The notes below the pieces were generated by a model. That model searched no databases. It was given only the letters and a program-made list of their open reading frames with translations, and was not told the origin of the DNA. Made by a program: the position numbers and the translations under genes. A stretch of DNA of 6,057 bases from Gammaproteobacteria bacterium (lineage in GTDB: Bacteria > Pseudomonadota > Gammaproteobacteria > Thiohalospirales > Thiohalospiraceae): NCBI GenBank assembly GCA_014762485.1, contig JABURU010000198.1, forward strand, positions 1 to 6,057, written 5' to 3'. Positions 5,299 to 6,057 of this stretch are shown piece by piece (within the stretch, counting starts at the first letter, position 1; every line of letters begins with the position of its first letter).

Positions 5299-5898
5299 TT
5301 GAGCTTGTTTTCATTAAAAAGTTTGCGGGTCGGAGATCTGCGGCCGTTGAGCCTGGAATTGCGACCGGGTGAATGTATCGCTCTGTCAGGTCCTTCCGGC
5401 AGTGGAAAGTCGCGCTTATTACGGGCGATGGCGGATCTGGATCGGCACCAGGGCGAGATGTTTCTCAACGATCAATCAGCGACAAAGATTTCAGCCCCAG
5501 ACTGGCGTCGACAGGTAAGCCTGTTGCCGGCGGAAAGTGCCTGGTGGGGGCAGACTACCGGGGAGCATTTTTCATCAGATTGTAATGTGGTCATGCTTCG
5601 CCAGCTGGGGTTCGATTCGGCATCCATGCAGTGGCAGGTAAGCCGTTGCTCCACCGGGGAAAAGCAACGTCTGGCCCTGTTAAGGGTGTTGTGTAATCAG
5701 CCGCAGGTCCTCTTGCTGGATGAGCCCACTGCCAGCCTGGATAGCGATAATGTCGACAAGGTCGAGGCGATGATCCTCTCTTACCTGGCAAAGGGCCATG
5801 CCGCAGTCTGGGTTAGCCATGATCCGGCACAGCGCAAGCGGGTGGCAAGCCGGCATCTGGAGATTAAGGGCAAAGATGTGGTGGAGGCCGTAGTATGA
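5299..5898 (+). CDS. fetA: ABC transporter ATP-binding protein, FetA-like
   Basis: A 199-residue ATPase when started at TTG 5299. Walker A is GPSGSGKS (31-38), Walker B is VLLLDEP with D141/E142, the D-loop is SLD (146-148) and the H-loop is H174 in VWVSHD. The signature motif reads CSTGEKQR instead of LSGGEKQR. In the Q-loop region (RRQVSLLPAESAWWG) the usual glutamine position appears to hold alanine followed by glutamate. In E. coli FetA pairs with the membrane protein FetB and the pair is reported to export iron under oxidative stress. The call here rests on the short single-domain form, general similarity to FetA, and the overlapping fetB-like gene (ATGA at 5895-5898), which indicates translational coupling. 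The substrate is not shown by the sequence. The nucleotide-binding subunit should sit on the cytoplasmic face. Confidence 0.82.
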   Translation: MSLFSLKSLRVGDLRPLSLELRPGECIALSGPSGSGKSRLLRAMADLDRHQGEMFLNDQSATKISAPDWRRQVSLLPAESAWWGQTTGEHFSSDCNVVMLRQLGFDSASMQWQVSRCSTGEKQRLALLRVLCNQPQVLLLDEPTASLDSDNVDKVEAMILSYLAKGHAAVWVSHDPAQRKRVASRHLEIKGKDVVEAVV

Positions 5899-6057
5899 AT
5901 TTGATCTCTCTAACCCCCATCGATCTCTCCATCGCCGCGGCACTGGTTGTCCTGTTGGCCTTGAGCTCGCTACGCCTGGAGTTGGGGGTCGGTAAACAGA
6001 TCATCGTTGCAGGTGTACGCAAGACGATACGGCTTATGTTAATTGGCATGGTGCTAA
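5895..6057 (+). CDS. fetB: FetB-like (UPF0014/YbbM) membrane permease, 5' part only
   Basis: The first 54 codons of a gene that runs off the right edge. The translation begins MNLISLTPIDLS. A first membrane helix (about 11-27, rich in Ala, Leu and Val) is followed by LELGVGKQIIVAGVRKTIRLMLIGMVL. This part matches the start of UPF0014/FetB proteins, in which a G-x-x-R-x-x-x-Q-L segment leads into the second helix; here arginine (R47) stands where E. coli has glutamine. The ATG overlaps the fetA stop (ATGA), so the two are coupled and presumably form one transporter. Only about a fifth of the expected length is visible, so integrity of the gene cannot be judged. Confidence 0.8.
   Translation, partial: MNLISLTPIDLSIAAALVVLLALSSLRLELGVGKQIIVAGVRKTIRLMLIGMVL

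Overview
The window is bacterial chromosomal DNA of balanced base composition, very probably from a gammaproteobacterium. The signs are a ComM (YifB) and UbiK (YqiC) pair beside glnK-amtB, an arrangement I recall from pseudomonads, a sigma-54/NtrC-type control region, and a FetAB-type pair. The genus cannot be read from the sequence. The first 20 bases look like leftover Nextera transposon adapter, so the left edge is probably a contig end.

Left block (25-1834, minus strand): ubiK, then yifB/comM, spaced 46 bp apart and probably co-transcribed. Middle block (1835-4451, plus strand): a 254-bp control region followed by a TorF-family putative porin, glnK (PII signal protein) and amtB (ammonium channel), ending at an intrinsic terminator. 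The control region carries, in the right order, a perfect NtrC-type palindrome, a perfect IHF core match and a -24/-12 sigma-54 promoter. The likely reading is that nitrogen limitation turns on an outer-membrane pore, the inner-membrane ammonium channel and the PII protein that gates it, as one unit. Two stem-loops between the porin and glnK could make porin expression differ from glnK-amtB.

The stretch 4452-4924 has no convincing gene. Its left part is a run of consecutive hairpins, including two related hairpin repeats; the rest is AT-rich. A perfect 35-bp palindrome (4925-4959) serves as terminator.

Right block: a small minus-strand protein with two CDGSH iron-sulfur motifs is divergent from a plus-strand pair that looks like fetA-fetB (ABC-type iron exporter). 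fetA probably starts at TTG, has unusual Q-loop and signature motifs, and overlaps fetB by ATGA; fetB runs off the window. The gene content suggests a small iron/Fe-S locus, but no iron-responsive operator was recognised.

No wholly new system is evident. The items most worth a second look are the compact NtrC-IHF-sigma-54 region driving a porin together with glnK-amtB, the hairpin string after amtB, and the divergent FetA motifs.
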